A DNA stretch of 64,000 nt from an uncultured Bacteroidia bacterium. Lineage in GTDB: Bacteria > Bacteroidota > Bacteroidia > Bacteroidales > ML635J-15. A program made the position numbers and the translations under genes. Shown piece by piece: positions 36,175-44,150 of this stretch. The notes under the pieces are model-generated. The model saw nothing but the letters and a program-made list of their open reading frames with translations, made no database searches and was not told the DNA's origin. Positions within the stretch are counted from its first letter, which is position 1. Every line of letters starts with the position of its first letter. The stretch covers positions 135,128 to 199,127 of the forward strand of contig CACYQN010000009.1 of NCBI GenBank assembly GCA_902776565.1. The letters are read 5' to 3'.

Positions 36175-36792
36175 CTACCTTATAAAATTCGTAGCCACTC
36201 TACTCTCCTTTTCGGGCAAACCGAATTTCTCCTTGCCGAGAGCGATGCTCTTTACAAGAAAAGCCATATTCCTTGCCAATGTCCGCATAGTCTGCAAGCC
36301 TTCCGCATCCGACTGAGCCTCACCAAGTTGCGAACCGTGAATACTATTCCAATACTGGCTTGATGCAACAGGCATACCGGCAATCGTAAAATATTTGTTG
36401 AGTTCGTCAAAAGTTGCCGACAAGCCTCCACGACGAGCAACAACTACACTGGCACCAACTTTCATTGTCTTGTCGAAACTTGTACTATAGAACAATCTGT
36501 CGAGAAAGGCCACAAGGGTTGCATTTGCCGAAGCATAATAAACCGGGCTACCAACCACAATGCCATCGCACTGCTCAAATTTCAGAGCTACTTCGTTAAC
36601 AATGTCATCAAAGACACACTTGCCAGCATTGGCACATGCACCACAGGCCATGCAACCGCGAATTGGCTTATTGCCGACCTGAATATACTCAGTTTCAACG
36701 TCTTCCGATGCAAACACCTTTTCCATCTCGTGCAAGGCAATGGCCGTATTTCCATTTGCACGGGGACTTCCATTAATAAGCAAAATCTTCAT
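36175..36792 (-). CDS. flavodoxin-like NAD(P)H-dependent FMN reductase
   Basis: 205 residues. 'LLINGSPRANGNTA' is the FMN phosphate loop, 'GSPVYYASANATLVAFLDRLF' the flavin ring region. A four-Cys cluster 'IRGCMACGACANAGKCVFDD' is typical of the iron-sulfur-flavoprotein/NADPH:FMN oxidoreductase subgroup. It probably reduces quinones, iron or other acceptors. It lies 24 bases after the sulfatase-fold gene and ends at the shared terminator. Confidence 0.85.
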   Translation of the reverse strand: MKILLINGSPRANGNTAIALHEMEKVFASEDVETEYIQVGNKPIRGCMACGACANAGKCVFDDIVNEVALKFEQCDGIVVGSPVYYASANATLVAFLDRLFYSTSFDKTMKVGASVVVARRGGLSATFDELNKYFTIAGMPVASSQYWNSIHGSQLGEAQSDAEGLQTMRTLARNMAFLVKSIALGKEKFGLPEKESRVATNFIR

Positions 36793-36816
36793 ATTTCAAT
36801 TTTTTACATATACACA

Positions 36817-38778
36817 TTACTCTACCACCAACCTGTCGCCGTTCATTCGCGACATATACTGCTGAATGATTGCCTTTAGTTCGTCTTCCATCCGCTGCTG
36901 GCATTCAACCTGCCCTACAAGATTGTTTTTCATCAGTTTATCATCAAGAGCATAGATTGCCTTGGTATTTGTACCGTCAAACTGCAAGACATAACCATAT
37001 TTCACATACTGGTAAATTCCATTCAGGTAATTAACCGCATAGCACTGTTCCACCGAAGTTGCAAACAAATCACACCCAAAGGCAAGGTACGAATTGTCAT
37101 AGCCCAGCATTCCTAAAATTGTTGGCATTATGTCGATATGCTGAGCGACCTTGTCGTAACAATTTGCAATTGAATCGTTTCCTGGCTCGTATATTATTAT
37201 CGGCACGCTGAAACCGCCCAAATCGGTCTGATATTCAGCATGATTTGTCTCGTTGGTGTGGTCTGCGGTGATTACAAATATTGTATTGTTGTACCACGGC
37301 TGCTTTCGTGCCGAATCGAAGAACTTACGCAATGCATTGTCGGTATAGCCTATGCACTTGTGAATGGAAAGGTCGCCTTCGGGGAAAACCGACTTATACT
37401 CATCGGGCACATTGTATGGATGATGGCTCGAAGCGGTAAACACTGCCGTCATAAAAGGTTGCTGCATTTCCGACATGGTTGTGCAGTAGAACTGCAAGAA
37501 CGGTTCGTCCCAGATAGCCCAAGTGCCGTCGAAGTCGGCATCACCGCCAAAGCGAGAATCGGCATTGTACTCGTCGCGTCCGTAATATCCACCAAAGCCC
37601 GTGCTACGTGCAAAAGCCTGAAATCCCATGCTTCCATTCTGCGCTCCGTGGAAAAAGCCAGTGCTGTAACCTTTCTTGCCAAGTTCACCGGCAAGTCCGC
37701 TAAGGCGGTTCATCGAAGCTGGCGTAAGCACAAACGGCTCGACAAACATCGGAATCGACGACAGCACCGACGGCATTCCATCGATGCTCTTGCGTCCATT
37801 GCTGTACGAATAGCGGAATGTTGCACTATGCTCAATCAGCGAATCAACAAATGGCGTAAAACCCTTATATTCACCATTTTCCAAGTCCCTGTTAAACGCA
37901 CCAATATATTCCCTGCCAAAACTTTCAACTATCAGAACCACGACATTTTTCTGTCTAAAACCAATGTCTGACAAGGGATTATGCACTGGTGTAAACACCT
38001 TTTCCAAATCTTCCTCTGCAGGATAATAATCCACATTCTGGAAAGTCTGAACACCGATTGTCCTGATGATTGAAAATGGCGTATTCAGCACCAACGCAGC
38101 CTCGATTGGACGGTCAACATACTGATTTGCATTGCTTATGGTAATCGGACGAGTCGCACGCGTAAATCCGCCACGCATACCGACAATGCTTATGTAAACA
38201 GCCAGTCCAAGAAACACCAGATACAAAAGGTCGTACTTCCACCACACAAGGTTCTTCCTCTCTGATTTTGGTTTTCTATACAGCTTGAACATAGCGAACA
38301 TCAGCACAATAAGTAACAAAAGCAAATACCAGTGGTTCAGAATTTCCTTGCCGAAAATGGATGCAAGATTGTCCTCGTTGCCAAATTCGTTGAAAACAGT
38401 GGCAGTTGTGCGTCGCATCGTATATTTGAAATACACCGAGTCAATAAGGTTTGCAAGCAAGGCTATTCCATTGGTTACCAGAAAAATCCATTTGCATACG
38501 ATATGATAAACCTTACCTTCCTTGAAGTGTAGCGGAAACAGCATCAGCATTATGTAAAGCAAATTCACATACAGGATTCCAGAGATGTCGAAGCGCAAAG
38601 AACCTACATACATTTCCCAAACATGCGATAACGACAAATTCTCCGAGAAATAACTGTAGTTCACGAACAGAAATTCCAGATGGGCGACAAACATTACCGC
38701 ATACACAAGCAACATGTTGCAAATCAATGCAAACATCGACGAGCCAGTAATCCGTGAAATTTTCCCTTTATTTTCCAT
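36817..38778 (-). CDS. LTA-synthase-like sulfatase-fold membrane phosphotransferase
   Basis: 653 residues. Five membrane helices within residues 1-200, then a periplasmic alkaline-phosphatase/sulfatase domain. Metal and nucleophile motifs are 'VVVLIVESFGREYIGAF' (Glu of the metal site), 'GRKSIDGMPSVLSSIP' (nucleophile region; Ser/Ile where LtaS has Thr), and 'NTIFVITADHTNETNH'. Gram-negative members of this group transfer phosphoglycerol or phosphoethanolamine to glycans or lipids. The actual donor is unknown. Start overlaps the end of the upstream beta-barrel gene by 11 bases. Confidence 0.88.
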   Translation of the reverse strand: MENKGKISRITGSSMFALICNMLLVYAVMFVAHLEFLFVNYSYFSENLSLSHVWEMYVGSLRFDISGILYVNLLYIMLMLFPLHFKEGKVYHIVCKWIFLVTNGIALLANLIDSVYFKYTMRRTTATVFNEFGNEDNLASIFGKEILNHWYLLLLLIVLMFAMFKLYRKPKSERKNLVWWKYDLLYLVFLGLAVYISIVGMRGGFTRATRPITISNANQYVDRPIEAALVLNTPFSIIRTIGVQTFQNVDYYPAEEDLEKVFTPVHNPLSDIGFRQKNVVVLIVESFGREYIGAFNRDLENGEYKGFTPFVDSLIEHSATFRYSYSNGRKSIDGMPSVLSSIPMFVEPFVLTPASMNRLSGLAGELGKKGYSTGFFHGAQNGSMGFQAFARSTGFGGYYGRDEYNADSRFGGDADFDGTWAIWDEPFLQFYCTTMSEMQQPFMTAVFTASSHHPYNVPDEYKSVFPEGDLSIHKCIGYTDNALRKFFDSARKQPWYNNTIFVITADHTNETNHAEYQTDLGGFSVPIIIYEPGNDSIANCYDKVAQHIDIMPTILGMLGYDNSYLAFGCDLFATSVEQCYAVNYLNGIYQYVKYGYVLQFDGTNTKAIYALDDKLMKNNLVGQVECQQRMEDELKAIIQQYMSRMNGDRLVVE

Positions 38779-39511
38779 TTTGTTTCTTCATCCAGTCGTA
38801 TCTGATATAGTACCCTATCGTAAAGCGACCAGCAATCTGCCAATGACGGTTGTTATATTTATATATATCATTCTCATTTACATCATCATACGCAAGGTTT
38901 GTAGATATTACCCTGCGTCTTTCGGTTGAAATACAATAATACCTTGCTCCAAAATTAAGGTCAACAGAAAGTGTATTCATAAAATTGTACTGATAGCCAA
39001 GCAGAATCAGAATTGAAAAATTGTCAACATTAACATTGGACCTATAATATGGATAATTTATCCCTTCGTAATATGACCTTCCATAATCATAAATCTGCAC
39101 ATCGTTTGCCCACGAGTGGCTGTAGTCAATTATCGTTTCGTAGTACATTCCAAAAGGCGCAATCCAGTAGTAGCCTTCAAGGTATTTGTTCGGAAAAGTT
39201 ATCAGATAAAGTCGCGCGCCAAAAGCAACTTCCGCCCCATTGAAATGAATTTTGCTGGCATTGCAGATATATGGCTCATCGGTATCAAGCCACATTGATT
39301 CTTTGGGTCTTCCGTCAAAAAAGTTCTCGAACTGACGATATGCAACCTCACTTGTAAGACTTACCATGGAACATAGCGGCTTTTCAAGGCCAACATTCGG
39401 ATTTAGGAAGAATTTCAGCGGGCGGACTTTTACCAAAGTATTGTCAAAGAACTGGGCGTTTGCGCCAATGGCGACAAAGAGGAATAATAATATGGCAAGC
39501 AAGTTTTTCAT
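38768..39511 (-). CDS. putative outer-membrane beta-barrel protein
   Basis: 247 residues from Met at 39511: 'MKNLLAILLFLFVAIGANAQ' is a clean signal peptide with Gln at +1. The rest has alternating aromatic strands ('GARLYLITFP', 'YYWIAPFGMYYETI', 'LSVDLNFGARYYCIS', 'HWQIAGRFTIGYYIRY'), as in 8-12-stranded barrels. A 13-residue upward extension of the frame runs into the GTCATTCCG repeat and is rejected. No T9SS or TonB motif. Function unknown; coupling to the sulfatase gene suggests an envelope role. Confidence 0.7.
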   Translation of the reverse strand: MKNLLAILLFLFVAIGANAQFFDNTLVKVRPLKFFLNPNVGLEKPLCSMVSLTSEVAYRQFENFFDGRPKESMWLDTDEPYICNASKIHFNGAEVAFGARLYLITFPNKYLEGYYWIAPFGMYYETIIDYSHSWANDVQIYDYGRSYYEGINYPYYRSNVNVDNFSILILLGYQYNFMNTLSVDLNFGARYYCISTERRRVISTNLAYDDVNENDIYKYNNRHWQIAGRFTIGYYIRYDWMKKQNGK

Positions 39512-39533
39512 ATTGTTTTCAACACTCCATAGC

Positions 39534-39694
39534 GTCATTCCGTAAGACAAAGCGAACAGGCGCAGGCACGAGCCTTGTGAGCCTGTCTATACGGAATCTC
39601 CTTCTAGAATCGTTTTCGTAGGAGATTCCGCACAATCGAACATTACAACGCTCCCCGTTCCGTATCGCGTGTATGTTCTGACTTGCGGAATGAC
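39534..39694. repeat. GTCATTCCG palindromic element, full copy
   Basis: 161 bases bounded by inverted repeats GTCATTCCGTAAG and CTTGCGGAATGAC (12 of 13 match). Inside is a hairpin with arms GGAATCTCCT/AGGAGATTCC and the 19-base string GCTCCCCGTTCCGTATCGC (39650-39668), which recurs exactly at 43203-43221. It separates the pyr operon from the barrel-sulfatase operon. Confidence 0.75.
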
Positions 39695-39711
39695 ATTCTA
39701 TATTCATTATT

Positions 39712-40968
39712 TTATGTCTTTTGTTTCTTCTTCTTTGCTGCAGGGAAAAGCACATTGTTGAGAATCAACCTATAACCTGGCGAATTCGGATAAAGCGACA
39801 AGTCGGTCTTTTCATCGCCAACATAATGCCTATAATCCTCGGGGTCGTGACCGCCATAGAAAGTCCACATTCCCTGACCATATTCGCCGTGAATGTATCT
39901 GGCTTCGTTCATCGACTTGTTCTCGCCCATTATCAATACGTTAGGTTTAATAAGGTCGCGTTTGAAAGCGGTCGTCTGTCCCATAAATCCATGAATGAGA
40001 GCCGCATGGTTCTGGCAGAGCATTGTCGGAACCGGATCCCACTTTGCCGAAAACTCAAACAGGGAGAAATAATCCTCGTTTGTACCTGCGCGTTTCGACT
40101 GAGTAACATCAATGTCGGAAAACTCGTACTCGTATGGATTTGTCTTTACCGTAAAGTTCTGAAAAGCAAGGCAGTTATCATAGTCCAGCTTCTGCTGTGC
40201 GTTAGGGTCCATGCCATCGCCATCGAACATATATTCGCAAATATCAGTATTGGCAGCGGCAAGAGCAATGTCGAAAGTATCGGTAGCGGCGCACATTGCA
40301 AACATAAAGCCTCCGTTGAAAACATACTGCTTAATCGCCAATACCACAGCAAGTTTCAATTTTGAAACTTTGCTGAATCCAAGGTTAGCAGCTTCCTCTT
40401 CGCTCAATTTCTGACGCTCCTGATACCACTGCATACGGGCATACGATGCATAGAACTTTCCATACTGACCGGTAAAGTCCTCGTGGTGAAGGTGAAGCCA
40501 GTCATATTCAGCGAGTTTGCCCTCAATGATTTCGGTATCGTAAATCTTGTCGTAGGGAATTTCGGCATAAGTAAGCGCAAGAGTCACGGCATCGTCCCAG
40601 GGCTGCGAAATAGGTGGCGTATATACGGCAATCTTCGGTGCTTTTTCCAACTTTACTGCATCCTGATTGACCGATGGAGCCGAAATGTCGTTGAAAATGG
40701 CATTCTTCTGAGCATCGGCAATAATCTCGTACGACACATTTCGCAAAATACACTCGCGCTCAGCCTCCGAGGAAAAACCAATTATGAAACTTCCGCCACG
40801 ATAGTTAAGCAGCCACCACGCCTCAAGTCCCTGTTCCAGCGACCAGTATGTAAGTCCGTATGCCTTCAGATGGTCGGTCTGCGAATCGTCCATCGGAATG
40901 AGCATATAGGCGCAATTCCCTGACAACGAGAACACAAGCATCAATAATATTACAACCAACTTTTTCAT
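39712..40968 (-). CDS. secreted Bacteroidetes protein of the family often labelled 'asparagine synthetase B'
   Basis: 418 residues from Met at 40968. Signal peptide '[20 protein letters not shown]'. Conserved '[27 protein letters not shown]' and '[12 protein letters not shown]' open the mature protein. A central Rossmann-like part ('[37 protein letters not shown]', '[18 protein letters not shown]') and '[20 protein letters not shown]' resemble ThuA/GATase-like folds. It has none of the sequence of true AsnB (no N-terminal Cys, no PP-loop SGGxDS), so that label looks wrong. The start overlaps the pyrD stop (ATGA). Function unknown. A frame extension up to 41097 lies inside pyrD and is rejected. 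Confidence 0.75.
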   Translation of the reverse strand: MKKLVVILLMLVFSLSGNCAYMLIPMDDSQTDHLKAYGLTYWSLEQGLEAWWLLNYRGGSFIIGFSSEAERECILRNVSYEIIADAQKNAIFNDISAPSVNQDAVKLEKAPKIAVYTPPISQPWDDAVTLALTYAEIPYDKIYDTEIIEGKLAEYDWLHLHHEDFTGQYGKFYASYARMQWYQERQKLSEEEAANLGFSKVSKLKLAVVLAIKQYVFNGGFMFAMCAATDTFDIALAAANTDICEYMFDGDGMDPNAQQKLDYDNCLAFQNFTVKTNPYEYEFSDIDVTQSKRAGTNEDYFSLFEFSAKWDPVPTMLCQNHAALIHGFMGQTTAFKRDLIKPNVLIMGENKSMNEARYIHGEYGQGMWTFYGGHDPEDYRHYVGDEKTDLSLYPNSPGYRLILNNVLFPAAKKKKQKT

Positions 40969-41876
40969 TGCTTCATTCCGCCAATAAGTTCTGAAATATC
41001 CTTTACGCCATATTTTTCGCAGTAATATTCGATTCCATCCAGTACGCGCATTGTTGCATCGGGGTACAGGAAGTTGGCTGTTCCAACCTGAATGCACGAA
41101 GCACCAGCAAGCAGGAATTCAATTGCATCGTCGGCAGTAACAATTCCACCAAGTCCGCAAACAGGAATCTTCACATTCTGAGCAACTTGCCATACCATTC
41201 GCACGGCTATAGGCTTTATTGCAGGTCCCGACATTCCGCCAGTTATAGTCGAAAGTTTCGGACGGCGAGTCCTGACATCGATTGCCATTCCCAAGAAGGT
41301 GTTGACCAGCGAAACCGAATCGGCACCAGCATCTTCAACTGCCTTAGCTATTGATACTATGTTAGTTACATTAGGCGACAACTTCACCATCAAATGTTTT
41401 CCGTAAGCCTTGCGCACCGCTGCTACGACTTCTCCTGCCGATTTCGGGTCTGTACCGAAAGCCATTCCGCCTTCCTTCACATTGGGACAGGAAATATTAA
41501 GCTCAATGGCTGGAATATTGGGCAGTTCCCCCACCCGATGCGCCGTCTCTACATAATCCTCTACGCACGAACCGCTTACATTGACAATGACATTGGTTTT
41601 CAAGTCCTTCAACTGCGGATAAGTTTCCTTGCAGAAATAGTCCACGCCCTTGTTCTGAAGTCCGACAGCGTTCAACATTCCCGATGCGGTTTCGGCCATA
41701 CGCGGATAAGGATTTCCTTCGCGATGATGCAAGGTCGTTCCCTTTACCACAAAGCCGCCAAGTCGTTCAAGGTCAACGAAATCGGCATATTCCAATCCAA
41801 AGCCGAAAGTTCCCGATGCTGTCATCACGGGATTCTTCAGCTTCAATCCGTTAAAATCTACATTCAAGTTTACCAT
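40965..41876 (-). CDS. pyrD: dihydroorotate dehydrogenase, class 1B catalytic subunit
   Basis: 303 residues. '[15 protein letters not shown]' (FMN binding), '[17 protein letters not shown]' with the catalytic Cys of class 1 enzymes, 'VKLSPNV' and '[29 protein letters not shown]' are diagnostic. It oxidises dihydroorotate to orotate in pyrimidine synthesis and passes electrons to NAD+ via PyrK. It overlaps pyrK by 7 bases. Confidence 0.96.
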   Translation of the reverse strand: MVNLNVDFNGLKLKNPVMTASGTFGFGLEYADFVDLERLGGFVVKGTTLHHREGNPYPRMAETASGMLNAVGLQNKGVDYFCKETYPQLKDLKTNVIVNVSGSCVEDYVETAHRVGELPNIPAIELNISCPNVKEGGMAFGTDPKSAGEVVAAVRKAYGKHLMVKLSPNVTNIVSIAKAVEDAGADSVSLVNTFLGMAIDVRTRRPKLSTITGGMSGPAIKPIAVRMVWQVAQNVKIPVCGLGGIVTADDAIEFLLAGASCIQVGTANFLYPDATMRVLDGIEYYCEKYGVKDISELIGGMKQ

Positions 41877-42643
41877 AGCAATTGTTTTACATTAAACACT
41901 GGTCCTTCGGTGCATACGCACTTGTGACCTTCCTTGGTATTCTGTACGCAACACAGGCAAGCACCGATTCCGCAAGCCATCTTGTTTTCGAGCGAAACCT
42001 CGCATTCGACATTGTGTTCCAGCGCCCATTTTGCAAGCGCACGCATCATTGGTTCCGGTCCGCAGGCAAGGATTTCGGTATATGGAAATTTCTCCGACTT
42101 GAAAATCGAATGGTCCATTACGGTTCCCTTTTCGCCGAAACTGCCGTCGTCGGTAGCATAGAACACATTGCCGTACTGCTCGTAAACCTCCTTGCGCAAA
42201 ATGTTGGACTTGCTGCGGTAGCCGAGCAGAATGTCGGGACGGAAGCCGAACCTCTGCATATATCTTGCCGTGAACAGCAACGGAGCCACGCCGACACCGC
42301 CACCAACGAGCAGCACCCTACCCGACAACGGCAACGCAAAAGTATTGCCAAGCGGGAAAACGACGCTTATCATATCGCCCAGCTTAGCATTGGCAAGTTT
42401 ACCAGTACCTTCGCCGGCGACCTTCACCAACAGCTTGATGGTCTGCTTGTCGTAATCGACATCGTGGATGCTTATTGGACGGCGGAGGAAAGTTCCAACC
42501 GAGTTGTCAATCTTGACTTCGGCAAACTGCGCCGGCATTATTACCGGCAGGGCATCCTCGCTCTGCAAGGTGAGCATAAAGAACGAGCCTCCGATTTTTT
42601 CGTTTCCGACAACGCGCAAATCTCTGATTACCTTGTTGCTCAT
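41870..42643 (-). CDS. pyrK: dihydroorotate dehydrogenase electron transfer subunit
   Basis: 257 residues. FAD-binding barrel ('[11 protein letters not shown]', RxxS motif), NAD-binding domain ('[20 protein letters not shown]') and C-terminal [2Fe-2S] site with four Cys in '[29 protein letters not shown]'. It carries electrons from PyrD to NAD+. An AAGGAG-like ribosome-binding site precedes the ATG, unusual here, where most genes lack one. First gene of pyrK-pyrD-'asnB-like'. Confidence 0.95.
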   Translation of the reverse strand: MSNKVIRDLRVVGNEKIGGSFFMLTLQSEDALPVIMPAQFAEVKIDNSVGTFLRRPISIHDVDYDKQTIKLLVKVAGEGTGKLANAKLGDMISVVFPLGNTFALPLSGRVLLVGGGVGVAPLLFTARYMQRFGFRPDILLGYRSKSNILRKEVYEQYGNVFYATDDGSFGEKGTVMDHSIFKSEKFPYTEILACGPEPMMRALAKWALEHNVECEVSLENKMACGIGACLCCVQNTKEGHKCVCTEGPVFNVKQLLW

Positions 42644-42703
42644 ATATTATTCTCCTTTGTTTTCGTATTTACTTAAATTCCTACATTCATGCGTTCTTTC
42701 ATC

Positions 42704-42770
42704 GTCATTCCGTAAAGCAGAACGAACCGACTAAGGAACGTGTCGTGTGAGTTCGCTTGTACGGAATCCT
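42704..42770. repeat. GTCATTCCG element, partial copy
   Basis: Begins GTCATTCCGTAAA and ends TACGGAATCC next to the GIY-YIG stop codon. It shares the 16-mer AACCGACTAAGGAACG (42725-42740) with the third copy at 43277-43292. Confidence 0.7.
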
Positions 42771-42774
42771 ATTT

Positions 42775-43122
42775 TTATTCTCCTCTTTCCATTCGATAAT
42801 GTTCTTTTATTCCTACAATGTATTCTTCAGTCAAACCTATGCTTTCACTCAAATCGTCCCAGTTAGGATTCATAGAGCATATTAAATTGTTTTTCCACTC
42901 TCTACGCCATTTTTTTAATTGTTTTTCTCTTTCTATTGCATATTCAATCGTTACCAAATCCTCAAAATAGACCAACTTTTCGCAATTATACTTGTCTGTA
43001 AACCCTTTGTTTATGTGAGTCTTATGTTCTGCAACCCTGCGCAACAAGTCATTAGTCACTCCGACATACAATGTTGTATTATATTTGTTCACCATAAAAT
43101 ATACAAATGCACCTGTGACCAT
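42775..43122 (-). CDS. small GIY-YIG nuclease
   Basis: 115 residues. The GIY-YIG core is 'FVYFMVNKYNTTLYVGVTNDLLRRVAEHK' (Y..YVG with catalytic Arg), followed by 'FTDKYNCEKLVYFEDLVTIEYAIEREKQLKKWRREWKNNLI' with the metal-binding Glu. It is a single-domain UvrC-N-like protein with no DNA-binding module. Such genes are common in Bacteroidetes, often beside short palindromic repeats as here. Its own -7 box is at 43139-43146. A stub of a second copy lies 200 bases upstream. Confidence 0.88.
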   Translation of the reverse strand: MVTGAFVYFMVNKYNTTLYVGVTNDLLRRVAEHKTHINKGFTDKYNCEKLVYFEDLVTIEYAIEREKQLKKWRREWKNNLICSMNPNWDDLSESIGLTEEYIVGIKEHYRMERGE

Positions 43123-43138
43123 AATAACTTGTTTGAAA

Positions 43139-43146
43139 CAAAATTA
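43139..43146 (-). promoter_or_regulatory. -7 box of the GIY-YIG gene
   Basis: The minus strand reads TAATTTTG, 17 bases before the ATG. The same promoter context (AAAAAAn TTAAnTTTGT) precedes the decayed copy at 43338. Confidence 0.55.
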
Positions 43147-43191
43147 ATGTTTTTTTCTAATATAATGTATCAAGGGAGATTTCGGACAGGT

Positions 43192-43292
43192 TAATTCACA
43201 CAGCTCCCCGTTCCGTATCGCTGGTTCATTATACCTTCCGAAATGACCAATAGGAGTCTTTCCACAATACATAACAAACCGACTAAGGAACG
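43192..43292. repeat. GTCATTCCG-family element, degenerate copy
   Basis: Contains GCTCCCCGTTCCGTATCGC (43203-43221, identical to 39650-39668), the degraded terminal motif TTCCGAAATGAC and AACCGACTAAGGAACG (43277-43292, identical to 42725-42740). It abuts the 5' stub of the second GIY-YIG gene. Confidence 0.65.
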
Positions 43293-43338
43293 CATAATAT
43301 TCGTTTGCCATATAATATGTAAATGCACCTGTAAGCAT
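43288..43338 (-). pseudogene. 5' stub of a second GIY-YIG nuclease gene
   Basis: The first codons read MLTGAFTYYMANEYYAF, matching MVTGAFVYFMVNKYNTT of the intact gene, and the upstream A-run and -7 box are matched too. After about 15 codons the sequence passes into the flanking repeat, so the catalytic body is gone. It reads as a deletion between gene and repeat. Confidence 0.65.
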
Positions 43339-43420
43339 AAAAATAATTTGAGACAAAGTTAACGATTTTTTTCGAATGTGGAGATAGAAGTTAGATGCTT
43401 GTAAAAAGTTTAAATAATGT

Positions 43421-43451
43421 AACCAAATTTGGTTATTTTTTATTAACTTTG
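43421..43451 (+). promoter_or_regulatory. promoter with palindromic operator before the HTH/DUF6922 gene
   Basis: The perfect 14-bp palindrome AACCAAATTTGGTT (43421-43434) lies just upstream of the -7 box TAACTTTG (43444-43451), in the space between -33 and -7. This is the classic position for repression by the HTH protein encoded 20 bases downstream. Confidence 0.6.
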
Positions 43452-43470
43452 CCGCCGAAAAACATTGCGT

Positions 43471-44001
43471 ATGTACGACAAGTATCTGAAATACAATAAC
43501 ATTCCGTTTGGCGCTATTCTCGACAGGATAAGAACAAAGGAGAATCTTTCGCAACGCGAACTGGCTTTGCGTTCCGGAATTCCTTACCAGCGAATCAATG
43601 ATTTCATTGCAAACCGCCGAAGGATTTCGCCCGAGAATTCTCTCCGTTTGGAAAAGGTGTTGGGGATTGATTTCCAGTGCTTTTTCTATCAGGCACAAAC
43701 GAATTATGATATTTATATGGCAACCAAACAACATTTGGAACAGCCCTCTCCCGACAAGTCAAAGTTTAGAAAAACATTGTTCTGGGATACCGATTTCGAT
43801 GCTCTTGACTGGCAACGCAACTATGAATGGATTATCCAAAGGGTTTTCGACTATGGTAATGGGACGGAAATAAAGGAAACAATACGATTTTACGGCAGAA
43901 AAAAGATTCTTGATGTGCTTCGAAGCGTGAAAGATGCATGGAATGAAAAAATCAGAAACATTAACATAAAAAAGTATCTGGGGGATGATATTGAGAACTA
44001 A
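43471..44001 (+). CDS. HTH (XRE) regulator with DUF6922 domain, orphan antitoxin-like
   Basis: 176 residues from ATG 43471 (a TTG two codons earlier is possible). HTH_3 domain at about 14-65 ('LDRIRTKENLSQRELALRSGIPYQRINDFIANRRRISPENSLRLEKVLG') and a DUF6922 domain at about 98-150 ('FRKTLFWDTDFDALDWQRNYEWIIQRVFDYGNGTEIKETIRFYG'). Proteins of this kind are usually antitoxin-like partners of nucleotidyltransferase (AbiEii-type) toxins. No toxin gene follows; only a 14-codon frame at 44008-44052 is present before the converging large gene. It may be an orphan or regulate the neighbouring large gene. Confidence 0.78.
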   Translation: MYDKYLKYNNIPFGAILDRIRTKENLSQRELALRSGIPYQRINDFIANRRRISPENSLRLEKVLGIDFQCFFYQAQTNYDIYMATKQHLEQPSPDKSKFRKTLFWDTDFDALDWQRNYEWIIQRVFDYGNGTEIKETIRFYGRKKILDVLRSVKDAWNEKIRNINIKKYLGDDIEN

Positions 44002-44150
44002 GATTTGATGGAGCTGATTCCAAAGGTGGAAAAAATGGTGGGAAGAATTTGAAATGATGATATTTAAGCGTGTTGGAGTGATAATCCGACACGACATAAG
44101 TTTTTAATCTTTATTGAAATGATGAACGCAAATATAATTGTTTTTCTTCT

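Noticed and set aside
39534..39694. Possible tRNA or structured RNA because of strong stems
   Set aside because: Terminal inverted repeats and recurrence at 42.7 and 43.2 kb show a repeat element; no cloverleaf or T-loop sequence.
40969..41097. 43-codon N-terminal extension of the 'asparagine synthetase B-like' frame
   Set aside because: Lies wholly in pyrD, and the signal peptide begins at the Met at 40968.
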